The translations under genes and the position numbers were made by a program. The notes below the pieces were generated by a model. That model worked only from the letters and a program-made list of their open reading frames with translations, did no database searches and was not told the DNA's origin. Shown in pieces: positions 24,686 to 33,160 of a stretch of DNA of 64,000 bases. The first letter of the stretch is position 1. Every line of letters begins with the position of its first letter. Source of the DNA: GCA-2731375 sp964631725 (lineage in GTDB: Bacteria > Pseudomonadota > Alphaproteobacteria > GCA-2731375); the NCBI GenBank assembly GCA_964631725.1, contig CAZVYX010000020.1, positions 28,040-92,039 on the forward strand, read 5' to 3'.

Positions 24686-25704
24686 TCGAGGATCAGTTCC
24701 GCATAGGTATCCAGATCCGAGTCGGTCTTGGGCCAGACCAGCAGCGAGGTCACGGCGCTGTCCTCCCAGGCGGCCAGGCGCTGCTTGATGCGGTCCTTGG
24801 GACCCACCAGGGCGATGTCATCGACCAGTTCATCCGGCACGGCGGCGACGGCCTCGGCCTTCTTGCCGTCCAGATACAAATCTTGGATCTTCGCCGCGGC
24901 CTCGCCATAGCCCAGGCGGACAACCAGTTCGTTGTGAAAATTACGGTCCCGCGCGCCCATGCCGCCCACGTACAGCGCCAGGCTTTTCTTCACTTCCAGG
25001 CGCCCGGCGTCCAAATCGTCGGTGATGTGCATCTGCATCGGATACATGATCTCGAAATCGTCACCCCGGCCGGCAATGGCGTCGGCATAGACGTCCTCGC
25101 GCTCGGGCGAATAGTACAGCGGGAACCAGCCGTCGCAGATTTCCGTCGCCATGGCGACGTTCTTCGGTCCTTCCGCGCCGAGGAAGATCGGGATATCGGC
25201 GCGCAGGGGATGGGTAATGGGCTTCAATGGCTTGCCCAGGCCCCAGGAACCGGGCGCCTCCTCGGGATAGGGAATGGTGTAGTGGGCGCCATCCATTTGC
25301 ACCGGATTTTCACGGGCCAGAACCTGGCGAATAATATCGATGTATTCCCGGGTCCGCGCCAGGGGCTTGGCGAAGGGTTGACCGTACCAGCCCTCCACCA
25401 CCTGCGGGCCGGAGACGCCGAGGCCAAGGATCAGGCGGCCATTGGAGAGATGATCCAGGGTTAGGGCATGCATGGCCGTGGCCGTGGGGGTGCGGGCCGA
25501 AATCTGCACGATGGCGGTACCCAGCTTAATCTTTTCCGTATGCGCCCCGACCCAGGCCAGAGGCGTCAAGGCATCGGAGCCATAGGCCTCGGCCGTGAAA
25601 AAACCATAGTAGCCAAGGGCTTCCGCCCGCTTGGCGAGGCCGATTAGATCTTGTGGCGGCTGCGCGCCCCAATAGCCCGTCATCAAACCCAGTTTCAATG
25701 TCAT
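24682..25704 (-). CDS. LLM-class (luciferase-like) F420/FMN-dependent oxidoreductase
   Basis: A 340-residue TIM-barrel flavin-dependent oxidoreductase. LGLMTGYWGAQPPQDLIGLAKRAEALGYYGFFTAEAYGSDALTPLAWV is typical of F420-dependent LLM enzymes (for example Rv-type glucose-6-phosphate dehydrogenase relatives), and GRLILGLGVSGPQVVEGWYG with TREYIDIIRQVL is the conserved second half of the barrel. Proteins this close to the actinobacterial LLM group are common in Rhodospirillales. The ATG at 25704 has GGGAGAG upstream; a longer in-frame start at 25731 adds nine unlikely residues. The stop codon is supplied by the end of repeat copy B. Substrate unknown. Confidence 0.88.
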   Translation of the reverse strand: MTLKLGLMTGYWGAQPPQDLIGLAKRAEALGYYGFFTAEAYGSDALTPLAWVGAHTEKIKLGTAIVQISARTPTATAMHALTLDHLSNGRLILGLGVSGPQVVEGWYGQPFAKPLARTREYIDIIRQVLARENPVQMDGAHYTIPYPEEAPGSWGLGKPLKPITHPLRADIPIFLGAEGPKNVAMATEICDGWFPLYYSPEREDVYADAIAGRGDDFEIMYPMQMHITDDLDAGRLEVKKSLALYVGGMGARDRNFHNELVVRLGYGEAAAKIQDLYLDGKKAEAVAAVPDELVDDIALVGPKDRIKQRLAAWEDSAVTSLLVWPKTDSDLDTYAELILD

Positions 25705-25759
25705 TGTACTCTCCCAATCCGGCGGCAACACGGCGCGCCGATAAACCTAATATCTCAAC

Positions 25760-26680
25760 CTAATCCATGTGAGCATACATTGTCTCGCCGGCCGCCGGTA
25801 GCTCGGCCCGCAGGATCTTGCCGCTAAAGGACGAGGTGATGAACAGCGACCGGTTGTCCGGACCGCCATAAGCCATGTTGGTGGTCAACAGGCTGCCGTC
25901 GGGATCGGGGATTTTGTAAATCGGCAGGCCCAGGGCCGAAAACAGCCACACGGCGCCAAATCCGGCGTGCGCGATGGAGAGATTGCCCTCCACATCCATG
26001 GCCATGCCGTCGGGGCCCATGCCGCCCACCAGTTGCGCGAAAAGACCGACACGGTTGATGCTGCCATCCTTGCGGAAGGGCATGCACCAGACCGCGTTGG
26101 CCCGGGTCACGGCGATATAGAGCTGGCTTTCGCTTGGATCCATCACCAACCCGTTCGGGCTGGGTACATTGTCGATCAGGCAATGCACGGCGCCGTTGGT
26201 ATCCATGCGGAAAACCCGGCCGGTCGGGTCGTGCAGGCCGGTATCGCCCTGATCGGTAAAATACAGATCACCGTTGGAGGCAAAGAACAGATCATTCACG
26301 CCCTTGTAGCCGGGCATCTGATCGGGACCGATGTAGACCGAGACCTTGCCGTTGACCGGATCAATCTCGACAATACCCTTGCGCCGGTCAGCCACGAATA
26401 TGCGACCGTCTTTGTGGATTTTCAGGCCGTTCGGGCTGCCGTCATAGTCCGCCGCCACATCGAACGCACCGTCCGGGGAAATCTTGAAAACCCGGCCATG
26501 GGCGATGTCCACCACGTACAGGTTGCCGTCCCGGTCAAACGACGGCCCTTCCAGGAACGAGCCCAAGGGCCGGCCGCGAAAGATATCCCGCGACATGTGG
26601 GAGTCCCTGTCGAGCAACTGCAGTTCATCGGGCACTTCGGCGAAGACGGTCGGTTCAATCACGGTCGGTTGCGGGTACAT
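25760..26680 (-). CDS. SMP-30/gluconolactonase family protein, copy 1
   Basis: A 306-residue six-bladed beta-propeller of the SMP-30/gluconolactonase/LRE family. The metal ligands are recognisable: Glu in FLEGPSFDRDGNLYVVD, Asn in SPNGLVMDPS and Asp in GMGPDGMAMDVEGN. The likely reaction is hydrolysis of a sugar or other lactone. No signal peptide. The ATG has GGAG seven bases upstream. It is a close paralogue of the gene immediately upstream (26716-27654), the two being alignable from first to last residue; the copies probably arose by tandem duplication. Both are transcribed away from the deacetylase genes. Confidence 0.9.
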   Translation of the reverse strand: MYPQPTVIEPTVFAEVPDELQLLDRDSHMSRDIFRGRPLGSFLEGPSFDRDGNLYVVDIAHGRVFKISPDGAFDVAADYDGSPNGLKIHKDGRIFVADRRKGIVEIDPVNGKVSVYIGPDQMPGYKGVNDLFFASNGDLYFTDQGDTGLHDPTGRVFRMDTNGAVHCLIDNVPSPNGLVMDPSESQLYIAVTRANAVWCMPFRKDGSINRVGLFAQLVGGMGPDGMAMDVEGNLSIAHAGFGAVWLFSALGLPIYKIPDPDGSLLTTNMAYGGPDNRSLFITSSFSGKILRAELPAAGETMYAHMD

Positions 26681-26715
26681 CGCGAAACTCCGGCTGGTTG
26701 GAAAAGTTGCGGCAA

Positions 26716-27654
26716 TTATTGTGCGTCATGTTTAAGGCCGGCGCCAGAAAACATGGGCTGGCCGGGTGTGGGCAGTTCGGCGCGCAGGATCTTGCCGCTG
26801 AGGGACGAGGTAATAAACAACGAACAATTGTCCGGGCCGCCATAGGCGATATTGGTGGTTGCCAGGCTGCCGTCGGGATCGGGGATCTTGTAAAGCGGTA
26901 GGCCCAACGCCGAAAACAGCCAGACGGCGCCAAAACCGAAATGCGCCATGCTCAGGTTCCCCTCCACATCCATGGCCATGCCATCGGGGCCCATGCCGCC
27001 GACCAGTTGGGCAAACAGGCCAACCCGGTTGACGCTGCCATTCTGGCGGAACGGCATGCGCCAGACGCCGTTAACGCGGGTCACGGCGAGGTAAAGCTGG
27101 GTTTCTCCCGGGTCCATCACAAGGCCGTTGGGGCCGGGTACATTGTCGATCAGGCAATGCAGTTTACCCTTCGTGTCCCAGCGAAAGACCCGGCCGGAGG
27201 CATCCTCCAGCCCGGTCGCGCCCATGTCGGTAAAGAATAGATCGCCGTTGGAGGCGAAGAACAAATCATTCAGCCCCTTGTATCCGGCAATATCATCCGG
27301 TGCGATGATCGTGGAAACCTTGCCGTTCACCGGGTCGATTTCGAGAATGCCGTTGGTCTTGTCGGCGACGAAAATACGGCCGTCCTCATGGATTTTCAGG
27401 CCATTGGGGTTACCGTCATAGTCGGCCACCACATCGAACGCACCGTCCGGCGAAATCTTGAAAACCCGGCCATGGGCGATATCGACCACATACAGATTGC
27501 CGTCCCGATCAAACGAGGGGCCTTCCAGGAACGAGCCCAGGGGCTGGCCGCGGAAAACATCCCGGGACAGGAAACAATCCCGGTCCCAAAATTGCAATTC
27601 ATCGGGCACTTCGGCAAAGACCGATGCTTCGATTATCTCGACTTGGGGATACAT
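26716..27654 (-). CDS. SMP-30/gluconolactonase family protein, copy 2
   Basis: A 312-residue paralogue of the neighbouring lactonase-like gene. It keeps the same residues (FLEGPSFDRDGNLYVVD, GPNGLVMDPGETQLYLAVTR, GMGPDGMAMDVEGNLSMAH). It differs mainly at both ends and in scattered surface positions. The ATG at 27654 aligns with the start of copy 1 (both MYPQ) and has GGAG upstream; an in-frame ATG at 27669 would add five residues. The gene is the first of the minus-strand pair and is divergent from the deacetylase operon with about 90 bases between the starts. Confidence 0.9.
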   Translation of the reverse strand: MYPQVEIIEASVFAEVPDELQFWDRDCFLSRDVFRGQPLGSFLEGPSFDRDGNLYVVDIAHGRVFKISPDGAFDVVADYDGNPNGLKIHEDGRIFVADKTNGILEIDPVNGKVSTIIAPDDIAGYKGLNDLFFASNGDLFFTDMGATGLEDASGRVFRWDTKGKLHCLIDNVPGPNGLVMDPGETQLYLAVTRVNGVWRMPFRQNGSVNRVGLFAQLVGGMGPDGMAMDVEGNLSMAHFGFGAVWLFSALGLPLYKIPDPDGSLATTNIAYGGPDNCSLFITSSLSGKILRAELPTPGQPMFSGAGLKHDAQ

Positions 27655-27743
27655 GGCCGGCTCCGGCATGGTTCACGGGAAAACTGAACCGCCATTGTGC
27701 CCAGCCCTTGGGTCCGGCTCAACCCTGTGGCAAGATTTGGCTT

Positions 27744-28664
27744 ATGACCCTGGATACGAAATCCGAACGCCTGATCTATTCGCCGATCAATGACCGGCCG
27801 CGCCTGAAGTTGCCGAACGGGGCGCGGCTGGCGCTGTGGGTCTGCCCGAACATCGAGCATTATGAATATCTGCCCGACCCCGTGCGCATCCGCGATCCCT
27901 GGCCGCGTATGCCGCATCCGGACATCCTCGGCTATGGCATCAAGGACTACGGCAACCGGGTTGGTTTATGGCGCATGTTCGATGTCATGGATCATTTCGA
28001 CGTGCGCTGCACGGTCTCCCTGAACCTGAGCGTTTTTGAGCATTACCCGGAGATCATGGCGGCCTGCGAGGCGCGGCGCTGGGATGTGATGTGCCATGGC
28101 ATCTACAACACCCAGTATCTATGGGGCCTGGAGGAGGCGGAGGAGCGGGCGATTATCGAGGAATGCGTCGACACTTACCGCCGCCTGACGGGACGGCAAT
28201 TGCCGGGCTGGTTTTCGCCCGCCGCCTCCCACACCCTGAACACGCCGGATCTGGTGGCCGAGGCGGGGATCAAATATTACGCCGACTGGTTTCACGACGA
28301 CCAGCCGGGGCCGATGAACGTGCGCCGGGGCCGGCTTTTGACCGTGCCATATTCGATGGAACTGAACGATGCGGTGCTGCACAACCGGGCCCAGGAGGCG
28401 GACGATTTCCTGGTCATGGTGCGCGACTATTTCGACGCCATCTATGCCGAGGGGGCGGAACAACCCCGCGTCATGTGCCTCGCCCTGCATCCCTATATGA
28501 TGGGCCAGCCGCACCGCATTGGCTATTTGGAGAAGATGCTGGACTATATCCTTTCCCACGATGGCGTCTGGCAGGCGACGGGCGAGGAAATTGCCGATTG
28601 GTATTATGCCGAGATGTGGGATCGGGTCACGGCGCATCTGGCGGGGGGCGACGGCAATGGCTGA
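27744..28664 (+). CDS. Polysaccharide deacetylase-fold hydrolase (PuuE/allantoinase-like), copy 1
   Basis: A 306-residue NodB-homology protein of the PuuE-like group: DYGNRVGLWRMFDVMDHFDVRCTVSLN, then WDVMCHGIYNTQYLW, GWFSPAASHTLNTPDLVAEAGIKYYADW and LTVPYSMELND. PuuE enzymes are metal-poor allantoinases; others act on amide bonds in small molecules. A cytoplasmic location is likely because no signal peptide is present. The ATG at 27744 matches the family start although the ribosome site is weak. The next deacetylase gene overlaps it by eight bases. Confidence 0.87.
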   Translation: MTLDTKSERLIYSPINDRPRLKLPNGARLALWVCPNIEHYEYLPDPVRIRDPWPRMPHPDILGYGIKDYGNRVGLWRMFDVMDHFDVRCTVSLNLSVFEHYPEIMAACEARRWDVMCHGIYNTQYLWGLEEAEERAIIEECVDTYRRLTGRQLPGWFSPAASHTLNTPDLVAEAGIKYYADWFHDDQPGPMNVRRGRLLTVPYSMELNDAVLHNRAQEADDFLVMVRDYFDAIYAEGAEQPRVMCLALHPYMMGQPHRIGYLEKMLDYILSHDGVWQATGEEIADWYYAEMWDRVTAHLAGGDGNG

Positions 28665-29580
28665 TCCGCGTCAACCGGGCATGGACCATGATCTCTATCC
28701 CTATTCAGCCATTCCGGCCCGTCCCGCCTTGAACTGGCCGGGTGGCTGGCGGCTGGCGGTATGGATCGTCCTGCATTTGGAACTGTGGGAGCTGCAGCCG
28801 CCGGAGGGCGCCATCCGGGATGGCCGCTTTCGCGGCGAGTTTGGCAATTTCTTTCCCGACTATCGGACCTATTCAACGCGGGAATATGGCAACAGGGTGG
28901 GCGTCTTCCGAATTTTCGATGTGCTGGACCGCCATCAGGTCCCCGTCACCGTGGCCGCCAACGCCGCCCTGTGCCGCGAGAGGCCGCGGTTGATCGAGGA
29001 ATGCCTGCGCCGGGGCTACGAGATTGCGGCCCATGGCAGTCACGCCACCCGGATGATTACCGCGCAGATGACGCCGGACCAGGAACAGGCCCATATTGAT
29101 GACGCCATGGCGGCGGTACGCCAATCCACCGGGGCGGAGCGGATCGGCTGGATAGGACAGGATTTTGGCGAGAGCCCGGCGACGCCGCGGTTGCTGGCGG
29201 CGGCCGGGGCCGATTATCTGGCCGATTGGCCCAATGACGATCAACCCTATTGGCTGACCCTGGCGCCGCCCCTGGTTTCCCTGCCCTATCACGTGGAATG
29301 GGACGACGGGACTTTGATGGCGCTGCGCCAGTTGACCGCGCCGCGCTATGGCCAGATGGTTTGCCAGGCCGCCGACCGCTTGCACAGCGACGCCGCGGCC
29401 GGCGCCCGCATGATGAGCCTTGGCCTGCACCCCTGGGTGATCGGACAGCCCCAGCGTATTCGCTATCTCGACGAGATCTTGAACCATTTGCGGCGGATGG
29501 ACGGTTTGTGGTTCGCCACCGCCGGCGAGATCGCTGATAGTTTCCGGGCTCAGACGGCGCCGCCGGCGGGGCGCCCATGA
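28657..29580 (+). CDS. Polysaccharide deacetylase-fold hydrolase (PuuE/allantoinase-like), copy 2
   Basis: A 307-residue relative of the preceding gene: TREYGNRVGVFRIFDVLDRHQVPVTVAANAA, YEIAAHGSHATRM, GWIGQDFGESPATPRLLAAAGADYLADWPNDDQPYW, and SLPYHVEWDD. Compared with copy 1 it is clearly diverged, so it is an old duplication and the two may form a heteromer or act in sequence. The ATG at 28657 overlaps the end of copy 1 by eight bases, and its own stop TGA overlaps the start of the permease gene (ATGA). Substrate unknown; a ureide or amide is plausible. Confidence 0.87.
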   Translation: MADPRQPGMDHDLYPYSAIPARPALNWPGGWRLAVWIVLHLELWELQPPEGAIRDGRFRGEFGNFFPDYRTYSTREYGNRVGVFRIFDVLDRHQVPVTVAANAALCRERPRLIEECLRRGYEIAAHGSHATRMITAQMTPDQEQAHIDDAMAAVRQSTGAERIGWIGQDFGESPATPRLLAAAGADYLADWPNDDQPYWLTLAPPLVSLPYHVEWDDGTLMALRQLTAPRYGQMVCQAADRLHSDAAAGARMMSLGLHPWVIGQPQRIRYLDEILNHLRRMDGLWFATAGEIADSFRAQTAPPAGRP

Positions 29581-30284
29581 ACGATTTCGGGTCGGCCCTG
29601 ACCGCCGCGTTCGAGCTGCTGGGCCAGGGTGACGGCTACCTTCGGGATATCGTTCTGTTGTCCCTGCAGGTCAGTCTGACCGCCGTCGCCGTGGCAACCG
29701 TGATCGGTCTGCCCATCGGCGCCGTCACCGCGCTGTTCCGCTTTCCCGGACGGCGGGTGCTGGTGGTTCTCCTCAATGCCCTGATGGGCTTGCCGCCTGT
29801 GGTCGTGGGCCTAGTGGTTTATCTGCTGTTGTCGCGGGCCGGTCCGTTCGGCGTCTTTGGCCTGTTGTTCACGCCCACCGCCATGGTGATCGCGCAATTT
29901 GTCCTGGTGCTGCCGATCATCGCCGCCCTGAGCCGCCAGGTGATGGAGGAAATGTGGCTGGATTACAGCGAACAATTGCACTCCCTTGGGGTTTCGCCAT
30001 TGGGGCAGCTGTCGGTGCTGCTATGGGATGGCCGTTTCGCGCTTTTGACGGCCGTCCTGGCAGGTTTCGGACGCGCCACGGCGGAGGTTGGCGCGGTGAT
30101 GATCGTGGGCGGCAATATTGATCATGTCACGCGGGTCATGACAACGACCATCGCATTGGAGGCGAGCAAGGGCGATCTCGCCAAGGCGTTGGGCCTGGGC
30201 GTGGTCTTGTTGCTGGTTTCCCTGGCCGTCAATCTGCTGGCCTATCTGCTGAGGGAATTATCGCGCCTGCGCTTTGCTGATTAG
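29577..30284 (+). CDS. tupB: Tungstate-type ABC transporter permease (TupB-like)
   Basis: A 235-residue permease with five to six hydrophobic segments and the binding-protein-dependent transport loop SEQLHSLGVSPLGQLSVLLWDGRFALLTAVLAGFGRATAEVGAVMIVGGNI. The GRATAEVGAVMIVGGNI stretch is characteristic of TupB, the permease of the tungstate (TupABC) importer. Neither a TupA binding-protein gene nor a TupC ATPase gene is next to it; upstream is the deacetylase pair and downstream an EAL-domain gene. Its ATG overlaps the preceding stop (ATGA). It may serve with subunits encoded elsewhere or be a remnant. Confidence 0.87.
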   Translation: MNDFGSALTAAFELLGQGDGYLRDIVLLSLQVSLTAVAVATVIGLPIGAVTALFRFPGRRVLVVLLNALMGLPPVVVGLVVYLLLSRAGPFGVFGLLFTPTAMVIAQFVLVLPIIAALSRQVMEEMWLDYSEQLHSLGVSPLGQLSVLLWDGRFALLTAVLAGFGRATAEVGAVMIVGGNIDHVTRVMTTTIALEASKGDLAKALGLGVVLLLVSLAVNLLAYLLRELSRLRFAD

Positions 30285-30414
30285 GTGCGAGCCACGCCGC
30301 GGCAAATCGAAAGCGCGACAATACTTTACAACGGGCATTTGGGTTTTCTTAACCCTTACTACGTTAGGTTTACGCCAACCGACGTGGCCGTATGTGCCCG
30401 TCCAGCAATACGTG

Positions 30415-32142
30415 ATGAATATGGGAACCCTGTTGCCGAACCAAACTGCGGATAGTCTCCCAGCATGGGACACAGACCATTTGGCGCGTTCGATGGACGC
30501 GACGGGCGGCGTGGTCTACTGCTGGGATATGCGTGCCGATCATTTCGAATGGTCGGACGGGGCAGCGGCTATTCTTGGCTTGTCGGAACAGGAAATTCCC
30601 CGTCAGGCGGCACAAATACAATCGCGCATCGCGCCGGACGATTTGCCGGGCCGGGCCATCGCCCTGTCGCGCCTGATGGACGACGGTACCGCCTACGACT
30701 GCGAGTTCAAATTGCGCCGCTCCGACGGCGGTTTTGAATGGGTCAGCGAACGCGCCAGCATGCAGCTTGATGAAAGCGGCGAACCTGCCTGGTTGTACGG
30801 TTTTCTGCGCGTAATCACGCCTTGGAAGACGCGCGAGGCCGAGTTGGAGCGGATGGCCTTTTATGATGAGCTGACCGGCCATCTCAATCGGGCCCGCCTG
30901 CAGGAGGCCCTGGATGAAATTCTGAGGGATTGCCGCGAAGAGAACGCTTCGGCCGCCTATCTTCTGGTCAATATCGACCGGCTTGGCATGCTCAACAGCG
31001 ACTATGGCTTTGACATTGCGGATGCTGTCATAACCGAAATTGGCAAACGGGTGGAAACCTGTACCCGCGTCGGCGATATCATTGGCCGGGCGGGCGGCAA
31101 TCAGTTCGGCGTGGTGCTGCCGGATGCCACCGACATGGATTTGCGCAAGGTCGCGGAACAAACGCTCGCCGCCGCGCGAAACAACGAAATCATGAGCGAT
31201 GCCGGCCCCCTGGCCGTGTCCCTGTCGCTTGGCGGCGCCATTTTGCCGAAAGATGCCGGCAGCAGCCGCGAAGCCATGGGCCGGGCCGAGGAAGCGCTTT
31301 CAAAGGCGAAACAACAAGGGCGTGACCGTTTTGTCCTGCATCGAGGTTCCGCCAATCGCGACGTGGCCCGGCGCAAGTCCCTGGCGACCGGCGATGCCGT
31401 GATGCGGGCCATGAAGGACGGCCGCCTGACATTCGCGGTTCAGCCCATTGTCGATAGCGAGACTGGCGAGACGGAACTGTACGAATGCCTGCTGCGGATG
31501 CTGAATGAAAAAGGCGAGCTGGTGCCGGCCGGGCTGTTTATCCCCGTGGTCGAGAAACTGGGCCTGATCCGCCGTTTGGACAAATTTACTCTGGAAATGG
31601 CCTTGATGGAGATGGAGAAAGTCAAACATGTCCATCTCGCGGTCAATGTTTCCGGCATGACCGCAACCGATCCCTCGACCTTGGATCATCTGCTATCACT
31701 GGTTCATATTCACTCCGGTATCGCCGACCGTCTGATATTCGAGATCACGGAAACCGTTGCGATGATGGATTTCGAGGAAACGGCCCGGTTCGCCAATAAG
31801 CTGCGGGATTTGGGCTGTCGTATCGCCTTGGATGATTTCGGTGCCGGCTATACCTCGTACCGGCATCTAAAGGCGTTGGCGGTTGATATCGTCAAGATTG
31901 ACGGCCAATTCGTGAAGGACCTGCACGAAAACAAGGAAAACCAGTTGTTCGTGCAGACCTTGTTGGATCTGGCCGACGGCTTCAACGCCGATGTGGTCGG
32001 TGAATGCGTGGAAACCGAGGAAGAGGCCCAGGCCTTGCGTGACCGGGGCGTCAAATACCTGCAAGGCTATCACTTCGGTGCCCCGACTATTGAGCGGCCC
32101 TGGGAAAAGCCCAACCTGCAAATGGTGCCGACCGACAATTAG
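30415..32142 (+). CDS. PAS-GGDEF-EAL protein, probably a c-di-GMP phosphodiesterase
   Basis: A 575-residue soluble protein. PAS domain at about 26-140 (FEWSDGAAAILGLSEQEI, DDGTAYDCEFKLRRSDGGFEWV), GGDEF domain at about 145-308 and EAL domain at about 325-565. The GGDEF signature is GGNQF (residues 227-231), so cyclase activity is unlikely. In the EAL domain the Glu of the motif (E357, ECLLR), NVS, ITETV, DDFGAGYTS, VKIDGQF, GECVET and LQGYHFG are all present, so c-di-GMP hydrolysis is likely, with PAS/GGNQF as input. ATG at 30415 chosen since the frame upstream has no domain similarity and no better ribosome site. Ends six bases before the convergent DUF167 gene. Confidence 0.9.
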   Translation: MNMGTLLPNQTADSLPAWDTDHLARSMDATGGVVYCWDMRADHFEWSDGAAAILGLSEQEIPRQAAQIQSRIAPDDLPGRAIALSRLMDDGTAYDCEFKLRRSDGGFEWVSERASMQLDESGEPAWLYGFLRVITPWKTREAELERMAFYDELTGHLNRARLQEALDEILRDCREENASAAYLLVNIDRLGMLNSDYGFDIADAVITEIGKRVETCTRVGDIIGRAGGNQFGVVLPDATDMDLRKVAEQTLAAARNNEIMSDAGPLAVSLSLGGAILPKDAGSSREAMGRAEEALSKAKQQGRDRFVLHRGSANRDVARRKSLATGDAVMRAMKDGRLTFAVQPIVDSETGETELYECLLRMLNEKGELVPAGLFIPVVEKLGLIRRLDKFTLEMALMEMEKVKHVHLAVNVSGMTATDPSTLDHLLSLVHIHSGIADRLIFEITETVAMMDFEETARFANKLRDLGCRIALDDFGAGYTSYRHLKALAVDIVKIDGQFVKDLHENKENQLFVQTLLDLADGFNADVVGECVETEEEAQALRDRGVKYLQGYHFGAPTIERPWEKPNLQMVPTDN

Positions 32143-32148
32143 GGCCAG

Positions 32149-32478
32149 CTAAGGCTCCCACTCGGGCAATTCGTCCAGACGCCACCGTTCCAGAAATTTC
32201 ATATCCGCCATACCGAGGCCCTGCAACAGCACGGTTTTGTCGCGGTTCTTGGCGCCCGCGGTAATGGCCAGACTGCCGCGCGGCACGCGCCAGGCCTTGG
32301 CCAGCAGTTTGATCAAGGCTTGGTTGGCCTTGCCCTTCTCCGGCACCGCCGTCACCCGGGCTTGCAGGCGGGGGCTGCCGTCCGCCATTGTTTGAATACC
32401 ATCAATCCGGTTGGCGGAAGCGCCGGGGCGAAGCCGCACCGCAACCGCCACCCCATCCCTGACGACCGTGAACGGCAA
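32149..32478 (-). CDS. DUF167 (YggU) family protein
   Basis: A 109-residue protein with the DUF167 pattern: VRLRPGASANRIDGI, LQARVTAVPEKGKANQALIKLLAKAW and LAITAGAKNRDKTVLL. Function is unknown, although the fold is conserved in bacteria and eukaryotes. The C-terminal part after GLGMADM is lineage specific. It lies 12 bases after the GNAT gene on the same strand and is convergent with the PAS-GGDEF-EAL gene. Confidence 0.88.
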   Translation of the reverse strand: MPFTVVRDGVAVAVRLRPGASANRIDGIQTMADGSPRLQARVTAVPEKGKANQALIKLLAKAWRVPRGSLAITAGAKNRDKTVLLQGLGMADMKFLERWRLDELPEWEP

Positions 32479-32490
32479 GATCAGCAGGCC

Positions 32491-33081
32491 CTAGTCGCGG
32501 CGGTCGGTCTGCAACATGGCGAACAGGGTATGGTCGCTCCATTTGCCATCGATCCGCAGATATTTCCGCGCATGGCCTTCTTTCTGAAAACCGGTCTTCA
32601 ACAGCACGGTTGTCGAGGCGTCATTGTGCGGCAGGCAGGCCGCTTCCAGGCGGTGCAGCCCCAATTCATCGAAGACGAATGACTGGGAGGTGGTGACCGC
32701 ATCCTGCATCAGGCCCTGGCCGGCGTATTGTTGGCCCATCCAATAACCCATGGAACAGGATTGCGTGACGCCGCGGCGTACGTTGGACAGGGTGATGCCG
32801 CCCAACAGACGATCGTCATAGCGGCGGAAAACAAAAAAGGCATAGCCGATGCCGTCGCGGGCATCCCGGGCGTAACGGCGCAGGCGGCGGCGGTAGGCAT
32901 TGCGGGTCAGTTCGTCCTCCAGCCAGGTCGGCTCCCACGGTGTCAGGAAGTCGCGGGAGGCGGCACGAAGCTGGGCCCATTCCGACCAGTCCGACAATTG
33001 CGGCGCCCGCAGGTACACCCGGTCGCCCTTCAGCGTCGGTGGGCTGCCGATCCACGGTGGATTACGTAGGAATGCCGACAC
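32491..33081 (-). CDS. GNAT N-acetyltransferase (RimJ/RimL type)
   Basis: A 196-residue GNAT protein: VYLRAPQLSDWSEWAQLR, YWMGQQYAGQGLMQDAVTTSQSFVFDELGLHRLEAACLPHNDASTTVLLKTGFQKEGHARKYLRIDGKW. The Q-x-x-G-x-G/A acetyl-CoA loop is QYAGQG. It matches the RimJ-type ribosomal-protein or amino-acid N-acetyltransferases that commonly follow the M16 peptidase gene in alphaproteobacteria. Substrate not determinable. Confidence 0.9.
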   Translation of the reverse strand: MSAFLRNPPWIGSPPTLKGDRVYLRAPQLSDWSEWAQLRAASRDFLTPWEPTWLEDELTRNAYRRRLRRYARDARDGIGYAFFVFRRYDDRLLGGITLSNVRRGVTQSCSMGYWMGQQYAGQGLMQDAVTTSQSFVFDELGLHRLEAACLPHNDASTTVLLKTGFQKEGHARKYLRIDGKWSDHTLFAMLQTDRRD

Positions 33082-33160
33082 GCTCCTGGCCCGTTCGTTG
33101 TTTCGTCATTTGCTCCGCGACCAATGCCGCGTCGTCCCATATTCGGGACCTCTGCGGCAT

